A stretch of DNA of 64,000 nucleotides from positions 1 to 64,000 of the forward strand of contig JBBANM010000007.1 in assembly GCA_040401995.1 (NCBI GenBank), given 5' to 3'. The position numbers and the translations under genes were made by a program. The notes beneath the pieces are model-generated. The model was not told the origin of the DNA. It did not search any database and was given only the letters and a program-made list of their open reading frames with translations. Positions 45,067-53,214 of the stretch are shown here, piece by piece; positions within the stretch are counted from its first letter, which is position 1; the number at the start of each line of letters is the position of its first letter. The DNA comes from Haliscomenobacter sp040401995. GTDB lineage: Bacteria; Bacteroidota; Bacteroidia; Chitinophagales; Saprospiraceae.

Positions 45067-45849
45067 GTGGAAAAAATAGGACAAATTCAAATAACCATAA
45101 AAGGTCGGAAAGGGAACTTTGAATTGCTTCCGGACAATTACGACATCCGCGAAATTATTGAGGTACTTCAACAGGCTGAAAATCTTTTGTTTCCCAACTC
45201 CAAAAAAGATCGGCCCATCATTTCTTACAGCATAACTGAGGGGTCTGTCAATCACATTATTACAACTACTTTGCAAGCTGTAATTGGTTTTAACGCTCTA
45301 CTCGTTCAAATTAAGGCCAATAATTTTTCAATTGATTTTTTAGAATTGCCGACGGCCCGGGCATTCGAATTTTTCCAGAAAGAAGCCGAGAAAAACGATT
45401 ATGTGTATGAAATTGGCACCTCTTTTTCAACTGATTCCAAAATAAGCATTACCAAAGACACCAAATTTATCCGTTCTACTGAAGTTTGGGCGGATGCCGA
45501 GTTCTATTTTTATGGTTCCATTGTGGATGCCGGAGGTAAAGGCAAAGCCAATATCCATTTGGACACCAAAGAATTCGGTTTGTTGAAAATTGAAGCTTCT
45601 AAAAAAATGCTTTCGGAATATGAAAGCAACCCATTGTATAAGTCATATGGGGTTAGGGTGAAAGGGAAACAAAACATTAAATCTTCTGAAATTGATAAGA
45701 GTACGCTACAGTTATTGGAAATCATCGGTTACAACCCATCTTTCAAGGAGGATTATTTGCAGTCATTGATCAATAAAGCAAAAAATAGTTGGGCGGATGT
45801 AAAAGATGCCGACGAATGGTTACAAAGCACTAGAGGATATGGAGCCTAA
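45067..45849 (+). CDS. Uncharacterised protein paired with a PIN nuclease
   Basis: A 260-residue soluble protein I cannot assign to a family. It opens with a strand-rich region (EKIGQIQITIKGRKGNFELLP) and has an amphipathic middle helix (AFEFFQKEAEKNDYV) and a charged tail ending LQSTRGYGA. The ORF is open upstream to 44899, but that part runs through the perfect inverted repeat and the end of the M14 gene, so the GTG at 45067 is preferred. Its last 11 bases overlap the PIN gene, a toxin-antitoxin-like arrangement in which it would be the antitoxin. At 260 residues it is far larger than usual antitoxins. Confidence 0.65.
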   Translation: MEKIGQIQITIKGRKGNFELLPDNYDIREIIEVLQQAENLLFPNSKKDRPIISYSITEGSVNHIITTTLQAVIGFNALLVQIKANNFSIDFLELPTARAFEFFQKEAEKNDYVYEIGTSFSTDSKISITKDTKFIRSTEVWADAEFYFYGSIVDAGGKGKANIHLDTKEFGLLKIEASKKMLSEYESNPLYKSYGVRVKGKQNIKSSEIDKSTLQLLEIIGYNPSFKEDYLQSLINKAKNSWADVKDADEWLQSTRGYGA

Positions 45850-46321
45850 TTGCGTACTATTGGACACCAGTTTTTTTATTCGTTTACTTCACGATCAAGA
45901 TCCACTACACTTGAATACGCTGGCTTATTACAGGTATTTCATTGAAAATCAATACATTTTAAAGTTATCTACAATTTCTATTGCGGAATACTGCGTAAAA
46001 GGCAAACTGGATGAATTGCCGCTTAGAGATATTCAAATTGTACCTTTCAATATCAACCACGCTGAAAAAGCCGGGGAATTCGCTGCTACAGTTTTTAAAA
46101 ATCGCTCGACTTTAAACCTCCCAGATAGGAGAATTATTCCCAATGACACCAAACTTTTCGCTCAAGCAGATACGGAGGTACAAATTCTCCAATTTGCCAC
46201 ATCAGATGTAGAGTGCATTAAAATATATAATCTTCTTAAACCTGAATTCAATCTCAAATTTGAGATTATCAATATCCGAGTTCCTTATCATGAACATTTT
46301 GGTCTTCTTGATTTACAATGA
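45839..46321 (+). CDS. PIN-domain protein (putative toxin or RNase)
   Basis: A 160-residue PIN-like nuclease starting MEPNCVLLDTSFFIRLLHD with the first acidic residue in LLDTS, a Glu in SIAEYCVKG and later acidic residues in PNDTKLFAQADTEVQILQ. These give the D...E...D pattern of metal-dependent RNases. The ATG lies inside the last codons of the preceding gene (11-bp overlap), showing translational coupling. The C-terminal part is longer than in VapC. Family assignment is from motif reading; the RNA target is unknown. Confidence 0.78.
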   Translation: MEPNCVLLDTSFFIRLLHDQDPLHLNTLAYYRYFIENQYILKLSTISIAEYCVKGKLDELPLRDIQIVPFNINHAEKAGEFAATVFKNRSTLNLPDRRIIPNDTKLFAQADTEVQILQFATSDVECIKIYNLLKPEFNLKFEIINIRVPYHEHFGLLDLQ

Positions 46322-46451
46322 AACTCGGTATTTTATTTCTACCCAATAATTAAATAATCACCTACCACCCCTCCATTTTTTTCTCAAAAAAATCTTCCCC
46401 CATTTTGTCCAATTCCCCCATCTCGATCGCTATTAGGGAAAAATAACCATC

Positions 46452-47132
46452 ATGACACCAACAATGACCTTTAACTTGCTCACGGTGATGGGCAAAGTAA
46501 CCACTGACAGCGTGGAAGCAACCCGCCAATTACACAACCAAAGTGCTGGAAATCCAGAAGGGGTAGCCGCCGCCAAACACTTGGGAGATATGAGTCATAT
46601 GACCTATATGCCGCTAGATGCCGCCACCAACTTCAGTGGAGACCTTCTGTTTCTCGATATCTGGAACAACATTGAAGGGATGCAACAGTTTTTTAGCGAT
46701 CCGCAGGTGCAAGCGGGAGGAAATATGCTTTTTTCTACCCGCGAAGCCATCGTTTGGCGTAAATTAGAGGGATTCTTGCATTATGAATTCCCCACACCGT
46801 TTGGACAAAATGACCGCATTGTGGGGATTGTACAAGGTAAAGTACATTCTTTGGAAGCGGCCCAGGAGATTCACAATAAGGCCATCGGCAGCATCGTGAA
46901 CTTATCCAGGGCAAATGGCATGGTATCGCACCATTTCTATGTACGCATGGCGGCGCCAGGTTCGCCAGAGGCATTGGAAGTAATCGGAGTAGATGTTTGG
47001 ATGAGCGCCGAAGGGATGGGGCAGCATTATTCTAGTCCGGAGTTTCAAGGAGCTGGCATGTATCCGATGTTTGCCGAAAAACCGAAACAATCAACTTGGG
47101 TACACCCACAGGGCGAATGGATTGAATGGTAA
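46452..47132 (+). CDS. Duplicated ferredoxin-like (ABM-type) protein, unknown function
   Basis: A 226-residue protein built from two similar halves of about 110 residues: each has a strand, a helix with repeated small residues (VEATRQLHNQSAG / LEAAQEIHNKAIG), a hydrophobic strand and a GMxQxFS/GMGQHYSSPEFQ segment. This looks like an internal duplication of an alpha-beta barrel (antibiotic biosynthesis monooxygenase-like) fold. No catalytic residues can be named. It lies 19 bp before the YCII gene and probably belongs to the same sigma-factor operon. Confidence 0.65.
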   Translation: MTPTMTFNLLTVMGKVTTDSVEATRQLHNQSAGNPEGVAAAKHLGDMSHMTYMPLDAATNFSGDLLFLDIWNNIEGMQQFFSDPQVQAGGNMLFSTREAIVWRKLEGFLHYEFPTPFGQNDRIVGIVQGKVHSLEAAQEIHNKAIGSIVNLSRANGMVSHHFYVRMAAPGSPEALEVIGVDVWMSAEGMGQHYSSPEFQGAGMYPMFAEKPKQSTWVHPQGEWIEW

Positions 47133-47151
47133 AAAAGGTAAAAAATAGACC

Positions 47152-47499
47152 ATGGAAGAATTTTTATTGGTATTTCGCAACGAAACCGAAAGCAACGAGC
47201 CGCCGCAATCTCCCGAGCAGTTGCAGCACCGAATGAAATACTGGCAAGATTGGATGGGCAATATTGCGGCGCAAAATAAATTGGTGAGCGCTGGCAACCG
47301 TTTGACCGCCGAAGGCAAAGTGGTGAAACAGAATAATGTGGTCACCAACGGCCCTTACGTGGAAATGAAAGAAGCCATTGGCGGTTACATCATTGTGCGG
47401 GCCCATTCGCTTGACGAAGCTGCTGAACTGGCCAAAGATTGCCCCATTTTAAAGATTGGTGGTAATGTTGAAGTGCGCACACTGGTGCCGATGGATTAA
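47152..47499 (+). CDS. YCII/DGPF domain protein
   Basis: A 115-residue YCII-related protein: FLLVFRNETE, the central WMGNIAAQNKLVSAGNRL, and KVVKQNNVVTNGPYVEMKEAIGGYIIV with the DGPF-like NGPY. YCII proteins are small alpha-beta ferredoxin-fold proteins of mostly unknown role, and DGPF-type genes characteristically accompany ECF42 sigma factors, as here. The sigma gene starts 69 bp downstream, after a hairpin. Confidence 0.85.
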   Translation: MEEFLLVFRNETESNEPPQSPEQLQHRMKYWQDWMGNIAAQNKLVSAGNRLTAEGKVVKQNNVVTNGPYVEMKEAIGGYIIVRAHSLDEAAELAKDCPILKIGGNVEVRTLVPMD

Positions 47500-47505
47500 T
47501 GTGTT

Positions 47506-47540
47506 ACTACTGACGCGCTTTTGTCAAGTGCGTCAGTAGT
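47506..47540. promoter_or_regulatory. 11-bp perfect hairpin between the YCII gene and the sigma-factor gene
   Basis: ACTACTGACGC (47506-47516) pairs with GCGTCAGTAGT (47530-47540) around a 13-base loop, with a T-rich stretch (TTTTTT at 47551-47556) about 10 bases later. It could be an inefficient terminator or attenuator that sets the ratio of sigma factor to its upstream genes, or a protein binding site. Confidence 0.5.
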
Positions 47541-47568
47541 TTCTTCGATCTTTTTTACCCTTGTTTAT

Positions 47569-48795
47569 ATGCAAGAACAGATCCTATTACCGCATCTATT
47601 TCGCACCGAATACCGGAAAATCATCTCGGTACTCTGTAAGCTTTTCGGGATCGAACACCTCGAAATTGCGGAAGACATTGTGAGCGATACGTTTCTCTTG
47701 GCTTCCGAAACTTGGGGACAAAAGGGTCTACCCGCCAACCCTACTGCTTGGTTGTATCGGGTATCCAAAAACAAAACCTTAGATTTTTTAAAACACCACC
47801 GCCTTTTTCGTGAAAAAATAATTGCGGAGATCAACCCCGCTTCGGCTGAATTTCCCGACATCGAGATCGATTTATCGGCCAAAAACATCTACGATAGCCA
47901 ATTGCAAATGATGTTCGCTGTTTGTCATCCCAGCATTTCTTCCCAAGATCAAATTTGTTTGTCGTTGAACGTGCTTTGCGGTTTTGGCGCTGAAGAAATT
48001 GCCGATGCGTTTTTGTCCAATAAAGAAGTCATCTACAAAAGACTGTCGCGGGCCAAAGAAAAACTGCGTCAGGAGAACATCAAAATTGAACCGCCATCGC
48101 CAAGCGCCATCGATAAACGTTTGGAAACGGTTTTGACAACTTTGTACTTGCTTTTCAGCGAGGGTTATTATTCTACCTCAAAGAATACCTTGCTGAGAAA
48201 AGATTTGTGCATCGAAGCCATCCGCTTGAACGTAATGCTCACCGAAAACGAACAAACGGATCTACCCTTGACCAATGCCTTGTTATCATTGATGTGTTTT
48301 CATTCTTCCCGATTTGAAGCCCGCACCAATGAAAAAGGGGAATTCATCATTTACGAAGAACAGGACGAATCGCTATGGAACAAAGAATTGATTCAAAAAG
48401 GGGAATATTATTTGAATCGGTCTTCGCAGGGCAGGCAGTTGTCGCGGTTTCATTTGGAAGCTGGAATTGCTTATTGGCATACCCACAAAGCCGATACACC
48501 AGAAAAATGGGAGAATATTCTACAGCTATACAATCGCTTGCTGCAGATTGAATATTCCCCCATCGCTGCTTTGAACCGCACTTATGCTTTGGCCAAGGCC
48601 AATGGAGTGGCGCAAGCCATTCAAGAAGCGGAAAAACTTCAACTTTCCGACAATCATTTTTACTTTACCCTTCTTGGTGAATTGTATAAAAATTTGAATC
48701 CAAAAAAGGCCAGGGCGCATTTCAAAACTGCGTTGTCATTGGCAAAATCCAAAGCGGATCAACAAACGATTCGTGGAAAAATGGATAGGCTTTAG
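47569..48795 (+). CDS. ECF RNA polymerase sigma factor, ECF42/SigJ-like with long C-terminal extension
   Basis: A 408-residue sigma factor. Region 2 is visible in LEIAEDIVSDTFLLASETW and WLYRVSKNKTLDFLKHH; region 4 in LCGFGAEEIADAFLSNKEVIYKRLSRAKEKLR. Downstream lies a 230-residue extension with TPR-like repeats (SRFHLEAGIAYWHTHKAD, IAALNRTYALAKANG, LLGELYKNLNPKKARAHFKTAL), as in the ECF42 group, where the extension affects activity and no anti-sigma factor exists. The YCII gene upstream fits the group. The start is the ATG at MQEQILLP; a TTG 48 bp earlier is within the hairpin. Confidence 0.88.
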   Translation: MQEQILLPHLFRTEYRKIISVLCKLFGIEHLEIAEDIVSDTFLLASETWGQKGLPANPTAWLYRVSKNKTLDFLKHHRLFREKIIAEINPASAEFPDIEIDLSAKNIYDSQLQMMFAVCHPSISSQDQICLSLNVLCGFGAEEIADAFLSNKEVIYKRLSRAKEKLRQENIKIEPPSPSAIDKRLETVLTTLYLLFSEGYYSTSKNTLLRKDLCIEAIRLNVMLTENEQTDLPLTNALLSLMCFHSSRFEARTNEKGEFIIYEEQDESLWNKELIQKGEYYLNRSSQGRQLSRFHLEAGIAYWHTHKADTPEKWENILQLYNRLLQIEYSPIAALNRTYALAKANGVAQAIQEAEKLQLSDNHFYFTLLGELYKNLNPKKARAHFKTALSLAKSKADQQTIRGKMDRL

Positions 48796-48802
48796 CGTTC
48801 CA

Positions 48803-49801
48803 TTATTTTTCCAATTTTACTTCATTTTTCAACAATATCCCTTCTTCAAAATCCTGAACGTTCTGCAAAGTGGTAGCAGCTATTTCAACCAACGCTTCAT
48901 GGGTGAAAAAACCTTGATGCGCGGTAATCAACACATTAGGGAACGACATGAGTCGAAAAAGTAAGTCGTCTTGAATAATGCTTTCGGAAAGATCTTTAAA
49001 AAATAACTCGCTTTCCTGTTCGTAAACGTCAATACCCAAATACCCCAATTGCTCGTTTTTGAGTGCTTCAATCGCGTCAGCAGTATTGATTAAAGCGCCC
49101 CGACTGGTGTTGATGAGCATCGCGCCTTTTTTTAATTTGGCAAAAACTTTCTGATCAAAAAGATGGTAATTATCGGGCGTGAGCGGGCAGTGGAGCGAAA
49201 TGATGTCAGACTGCGCCAGCATATCATCAAACGAGACATAGGGAATGCCCAAAGCTTCTATTTGGGGCGATTTTCGAATGTCGTAAGCAATTACTTTGCA
49301 CCCCAAGCCTTGCATGATTTTACAAAAAACCACCCCGATCTGCCCCGTACCAACCACGCCCACCGTTTTTTGATACAAATCAAAACCTACCAAACGATCC
49401 AATGAAAAATTGCTTTCCCGCACGCGGTTGTAAGCCTTATGGGTTTTCCGGTTGAGGGTTAAAATCAAAGCAAGGGCATGTTCGGCAACGGCGTGGGGAG
49501 AATAGGCTGGCACCCGTACAACTTTGATGTTGTGTGCTGCAGCGGCCTTGAGGTCTACGTTATTAAAACCCGCACTACGTAGGGCAATCAATTGGACACC
49601 GTTTTTGGCCAGTTTCGCGATGGTAGTCGCATCCACTTTATCATTGACAAAAACACAAACGGCGTCAAACCCGGCAGTTAGGTTGGTGGTACTGGCATTT
49701 AAGGCCGTTTCAAAATAGGTCAATTGGTGGGAGTGCTGCTTATTGCTGGCGTCGAAATACTCATGGTCGTAAGGCTGGGCACTAAAGAGGGCGATATTCA
49801 T
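48803..49801 (-). CDS. ldhA: 2-hydroxyacid dehydrogenase, LdhA (D-lactate dehydrogenase)-like
   Basis: A 332-residue NAD-dependent D-2-hydroxyacid dehydrogenase. Arg in IALRSAGFNNVD, the NAD loop VVGTGQIGVVFCKIMQGLG, catalytic Glu in VYEQESELFF and His in ITAHQGFFTHEAL match D-lactate dehydrogenase LdhA. It would reduce pyruvate to D-lactate under oxygen limitation. The ATG at MNIALFSAQ was chosen; a possible start 30 codons upstream has no conserved sequence. It converges with the sigma-factor gene, their stop codons being 7 bp apart. Confidence 0.9.
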   Translation of the reverse strand: MNIALFSAQPYDHEYFDASNKQHSHQLTYFETALNASTTNLTAGFDAVCVFVNDKVDATTIAKLAKNGVQLIALRSAGFNNVDLKAAAAHNIKVVRVPAYSPHAVAEHALALILTLNRKTHKAYNRVRESNFSLDRLVGFDLYQKTVGVVGTGQIGVVFCKIMQGLGCKVIAYDIRKSPQIEALGIPYVSFDDMLAQSDIISLHCPLTPDNYHLFDQKVFAKLKKGAMLINTSRGALINTADAIEALKNEQLGYLGIDVYEQESELFFKDLSESIIQDDLLFRLMSFPNVLITAHQGFFTHEALVEIAATTLQNVQDFEEGILLKNEVKLEK

Positions 49802-49998
49802 TGTCTTGGAGTTTACGAAAGTTGGTTTTTGATTTACTAACGTAAAGGTAGATTGCCAAGCGGAATAAATTTTAGTTTTTTTCCCGAACAAATCTGGAGA
49901 AGTTTTTAATGCCGAAAATTTGAGGTAGTCATTTTGCAGTAATAGTGCCTTACAGTTACGTAGAAAGGTTTTTATTTTTGGAAGGAATTAAATAAATC

Positions 49999-50076
49999 AT
50001 GTTGCGCGACAATTTTATTTATGGGGAGAAAAACTCTGAACTCCTTGAAAAAATTTCAGAGCGCAATTGCCTTTGA
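49999..50076 (+). other. 311-bp gene-poor stretch (49802-50112) with a 25-codon reading frame
   Basis: The stretch upstream of two lipoprotein genes contains a short ATG-started frame (25 codons, MLRDNFIYGEKNSELLEKIS) and a small hairpin (CTCTGAA ... TTCAGAG). I find no strong support for translation; it may be a leader region. The remainder is AT-rich and shows nothing else I can name. Confidence 0.25.
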
Positions 50077-50112
50077 AGCGATAAGAAAAGGTAAAATTAA
50101 AACTTAGTAAAT

Positions 50113-50676
50113 ATGAGACATTTATGGTTGTTATTTTTCTCACTCGTTTTGGTATCAAATTCTTGTAAAAAAGAAGAAAATGAGGTCGTTGTCAAAAAAA
50201 CTATTGCAGAGCAAAAGCAAGATCTAGTTAACACCCACACTGAATTGTTAATCTCTCTTGAAGCACTCAAATCTATTTCAATTGACACTCTCCAAAGTTT
50301 TGCACATAGTAGTGATTTTTTGGAGGATTTACAAACTTATGCTCCTATTGCAGGGCTTACCATTAAGCCAAAATACCTTCGTTTTGAACAAGCGATTACC
50401 CAATCTTTGGATTTAAGTATTTCTAAAGAGGAAATTGTAAACCTTATTCGAGAAAATACCAAAAGCTACTACCCTGATCATGGAAATAGCGGGCAAGGGT
50501 TTACGTTTTTGCCTTGCTATGATGCCTGGGAGTATACGGTAAAAGGGGCATTTGCGGGCTTTGTACTTTGTGTTGCGGGTTCAAGTGGAACTGCTACTGC
50601 CCTATGTAGCATTGGATTAGGCATTACCATGTTTATTGCTGATGATCAGTTTGAAAGTTGCCTTGCTGAATATTAA
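50113..50676 (+). CDS. Small lipoprotein with a Gly/Cys-rich hydrophobic C-terminus
   Basis: A 187-residue protein with a lipobox (LVLVSNSC, residues 11-18) so it is probably lipid anchored. The middle is charged and helical. The last 50 residues are rich in Gly, Ala and Cys (GAFAGFVLCVAGSSGTATAL) and could insert into membranes. This C-terminal feature resembles, in a general way, hydrophobic bacteriocin-like peptides; that is speculation. I do not recognise the family. It is followed 20 bp later by another small lipoprotein gene. Confidence 0.65.
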   Translation: MRHLWLLFFSLVLVSNSCKKEENEVVVKKTIAEQKQDLVNTHTELLISLEALKSISIDTLQSFAHSSDFLEDLQTYAPIAGLTIKPKYLRFEQAITQSLDLSISKEEIVNLIRENTKSYYPDHGNSGQGFTFLPCYDAWEYTVKGAFAGFVLCVAGSSGTATALCSIGLGITMFIADDQFESCLAEY

Positions 50677-50696
50677 CCTTAATAAAATACAATATC

Positions 50697-51173
50697 ATGA
50701 AGAACTTAACATTATTTATTGTTCTTTTTTTAACTACCGTAATTGGTGTGTCCTGTCAAGATCAAATGAGCGGGCTTTCCAAAGAAGAAAAATTCAAAGA
50801 AATTGCCTACAGTGATCTTTACGCGAAGTATAAAACAAACTTTTACAACCATGCCCTCATAGTGGCCACTAAAATGTTTAATGACACGGCAGTAAATGCT
50901 TTAATTGATCAATATCCTGAAAAATTACATTTTAAAAATTTTGATCGTAAGCTGTTTGAAAACATCCGAGGAGGATTATTGTATTACGATTCCCAAATTG
51001 AAAGCGATAAGCTTTACGATCAATTGAAAGAAAAATATCAGTACGATACGTTCTCTGATGAGGAACGGGCAAAAATAAGAGCCATTTACAAGCAAAAAAC
51101 AGGCGGTGCTCAGCAGGCGGCTTTGAATGAAAAAATAAAGCAATATTATATCAACAAAGCTAAAAAACAGTGA
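50697..51173 (+). CDS. Small predicted lipoprotein, unknown function
   Basis: A 158-residue protein with a leader ending in a lipobox-like VIGVSC (residues 15-20). The mature part is highly charged and helical with two halves (YAKYKTNFYNHALIVATKMF and ERAKIRAIYKQKTGGAQQ). No catalytic motif and no family recognised. Spacing of 20 bp to the preceding lipoprotein gene suggests co-transcription and joint function. Its stop is 3 bp from the converging HD-type gene. Confidence 0.65.
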   Translation: MKNLTLFIVLFLTTVIGVSCQDQMSGLSKEEKFKEIAYSDLYAKYKTNFYNHALIVATKMFNDTAVNALIDQYPEKLHFKNFDRKLFENIRGGLLYYDSQIESDKLYDQLKEKYQYDTFSDEERAKIRAIYKQKTGGAQQAALNEKIKQYYINKAKKQ

Positions 51174-51176
51174 GCT

Positions 51177-51824
51177 CTAAATAGCTCCGTTCATCTCCCG
51201 CGCCAAATTCTCCCGCGCCGTTTTTTCATACCGCTCAAAGAAAAAATCCGTCTTAAAAATGCATTCCATGTCCAAAAAATGCTTCAGCACCTTTTTTCTA
51301 CCCGGCAAGTACAGCAAATCGGGGTACACGGCATATTCTCGCCGAATTTTTTGCACATAATCGGCATATGCATCCCATTCTGATCCCAGAATCGACAAAT
51401 CGGCATCGGTAAAGAGGTTGACGTCTGGATCGATACTGTTTACATGGGTTTTCGTAGCCAGAATGAGTGCCTGGCATTTATCGATAATCTCCAGCGGTGC
51501 GCCCAGTTGTTTTAATCGCTTAACCGCCAACTCCGCACTTTTTTCTTCATTGTCAGTTTTATGCACTTTGTACACCGCGTCGTGGTAAAACAAGGCAAAC
51601 AAGGTGCTATCCCAATCTTTCAAGTGCGACTTTACCGCCAAAATTTGGACATACAAATGGGCAAGATGCGCCAAGGTATGGTAATGGCGCTTTTTTGAAC
51701 CATACGCTTGGTCGATTTCCTCCCATAGCGTTTGCGCCATCGCTTGATCCGCAACATTTCCGCTAAGAAGTTGAAGAAAAACCGTTTTTAATTCATCGTT
51801 TGAGTACAAAAGCACCGGGTTCAA
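51177..51824 (-). CDS. HD-superfamily predicted metal-dependent phosphohydrolase
   Basis: A 215-residue all-helical protein with KRHYHTLAHL and ALFYHDAVYKV near residues 45-85, where the two His residues and the HD dipeptide of the metal site are visible, and a third block VNLFTDADLSILG. This fits the COG4339 group. The substrate is unknown; HD proteins hydrolyse phosphate esters. It overlaps the HU/SPOR gene upstream by 32 bp and is likely co-transcribed with it. Confidence 0.82.
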   Translation of the reverse strand: MNPVLLYSNDELKTVFLQLLSGNVADQAMAQTLWEEIDQAYGSKKRHYHTLAHLAHLYVQILAVKSHLKDWDSTLFALFYHDAVYKVHKTDNEEKSAELAVKRLKQLGAPLEIIDKCQALILATKTHVNSIDPDVNLFTDADLSILGSEWDAYADYVQKIRREYAVYPDLLYLPGRKKVLKHFLDMECIFKTDFFFERYEKTARENLAREMNGAI

Positions 51825-52944
51825 ATTTTCTGCGAATTTGCGCCAATTTTGTATCTACCTCTCCAGGACGATCATACGCAAATTGAATACCTACGCGGGT
51901 TCCAACTGCTGATTTTTGCGTGTATGGTTCGTAGCCTGCTTCGTTGATTCGCTGGAGGAGTTTGGCCACATTAGCCTGATCCTTGAACATGCCAATGGCA
52001 ATCACGCCCACTTTTTGACCGGGCGCTACCCGTGGCTCATCAATTACAGGCGGAGCTGGAGGATGATTTTTGATGGGCGCAGGTTTAGGCTTTTGCTTAG
52101 GACCAATTTTTTGCTCCGTTTTTTTCTTAGCAGTATTCCCTAAGTCATTATTGCTTTTTGGAACATCTTTGATCGTGCTATTGGTAGTATTATTTGGCGT
52201 AGTGGTTTCTGTTTTGGGTTTTGTTTCCAAATCAGCCGTATTATCTGCCGGGTAATCCAGCGGACCATCATTGTCAATCGGCGAATCCTCGGTATCGGGA
52301 GGGATGACTTTGACCTTTGGTGTTTGCTCTACAATACTTTGATTAGAGGAGGCATTCGGTAAAAAACGCAAAATCAGCAATAAGGCGAGTATAATGGCCA
52401 CCGCCACCCCAACCAGCGTAAGGTTTTGTAGTAACCAATTGTAGATCGAACTCCACCATACTTCTTTAATCGCAGTGGTGTTTGAGCTTGCGGTGGTTTT
52501 AACGGTAGCGGCCGGTTCTTGACGCACGACTGGATCTGCATGTATTTCCGGTAAACCAAATGCTTCGGTATTAAAATTGGTGGTATCAGGCAGGTACTTG
52601 ATCAGGTTTTCAAAATCGCGGTACAAACGCCCCACCTTTGGAATCAACACAATTTCCTTCCGCTCAAGCGAATCTTGTACTTGTTTTACATAGCGTTCTA
52701 CCACTCCGCTGGCATCCATCAGCGATAAATTGTAGCGCTGACGGAGCGCTTCGGTGAGCAAGCCATCGTCCACTTGAAGGTTTTCATCAAAAGTGATCTG
52801 CTTGGATGGGGGCAACATTTTGCCTTGTATCTGATCTACTCCGGCCGGTTTGTATTGGCTAACAAATCCGCCTAGCCCAGGGATATGGACAACATCGTGT
52901 TCAAAAAGCAATTCTGCGATATGTGCGCCTACGTCAACTTGCAT
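51793..52944 (-). CDS. HU-CCDC81 / SPOR domain envelope protein
   Basis: A 383-residue membrane protein. The N-terminal half has two prokaryotic CCDC81-like HU domains (VDVGAHIAELLFEHDVVHIPGLGGFVSQ; DASGVVERYVKQVQDSLERK), then a membrane segment (TLVGVAVAIILALLLILRFL, about residues 187-206), a long Pro/Thr/Lys linker and a C-terminal SPOR domain (VGVIAIGMFKDQANVAKLLQRIN). SPOR domains bind denuded peptidoglycan at septa. Bacteroidota carry this architecture widely. The chosen start is the ATG of MQVDVGAHI; one nine codons upstream is possible. It overlaps the next gene by 32 bp. Confidence 0.9.
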   Translation of the reverse strand: MQVDVGAHIAELLFEHDVVHIPGLGGFVSQYKPAGVDQIQGKMLPPSKQITFDENLQVDDGLLTEALRQRYNLSLMDASGVVERYVKQVQDSLERKEIVLIPKVGRLYRDFENLIKYLPDTTNFNTEAFGLPEIHADPVVRQEPAATVKTTASSNTTAIKEVWWSSIYNWLLQNLTLVGVAVAIILALLLILRFLPNASSNQSIVEQTPKVKVIPPDTEDSPIDNDGPLDYPADNTADLETKPKTETTTPNNTTNSTIKDVPKSNNDLGNTAKKKTEQKIGPKQKPKPAPIKNHPPAPPVIDEPRVAPGQKVGVIAIGMFKDQANVAKLLQRINEAGYEPYTQKSAVGTRVGIQFAYDRPGEVDTKLAQIRRKFEPGAFVLKR

Positions 52945-53184
52945 ATTCTTTTTTTTGAGGTTTATGAGCATAATTGAGCAGCAGCTTGCTCAACCAGCTA
53001 TAAGGAAATCTATTAGAACCAACAACTTAGCCTGGTTCGATTTTTTGATTTCAGCATAAATATAACGGGAATTTGGAATTAACGCTAGTTCAGTGACCGG
53101 ATTTGTACGCTTTCCCCACTCCTACTATGCTAAACTTTGACACAGCGCTTACACCCCGTTCCGCTCATCTGCCATTTTTCTGCT

Positions 53185-53192
53185 TATCTTTG
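53185..53192 (+). promoter_or_regulatory. Candidate Bacteroidota -7 box (TAnnTTTG) before hemL
   Basis: TATCTTTG lies 22 bp before the hemL start codon and fits the Bacteroidota -7 consensus TAnnTTTG. A clear -33 TTG element at the usual 19-21 base spacing is not visible, so this is a partial match. The implied leader would be about 15 bases, typical of this phylum. Confidence 0.35.
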
Positions 53193-53214
53193 TTACAAAT
53201 TATTGGATTAGCAC

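Noticed and set aside
53139..53160. TTTGACACAGCGCTTACACC considered as a -35/-10 style promoter for hemL
   Set aside because: The spacing to the TATCTTTG box is too long and the phylum does not use sigma70-type boxes in the standard form.
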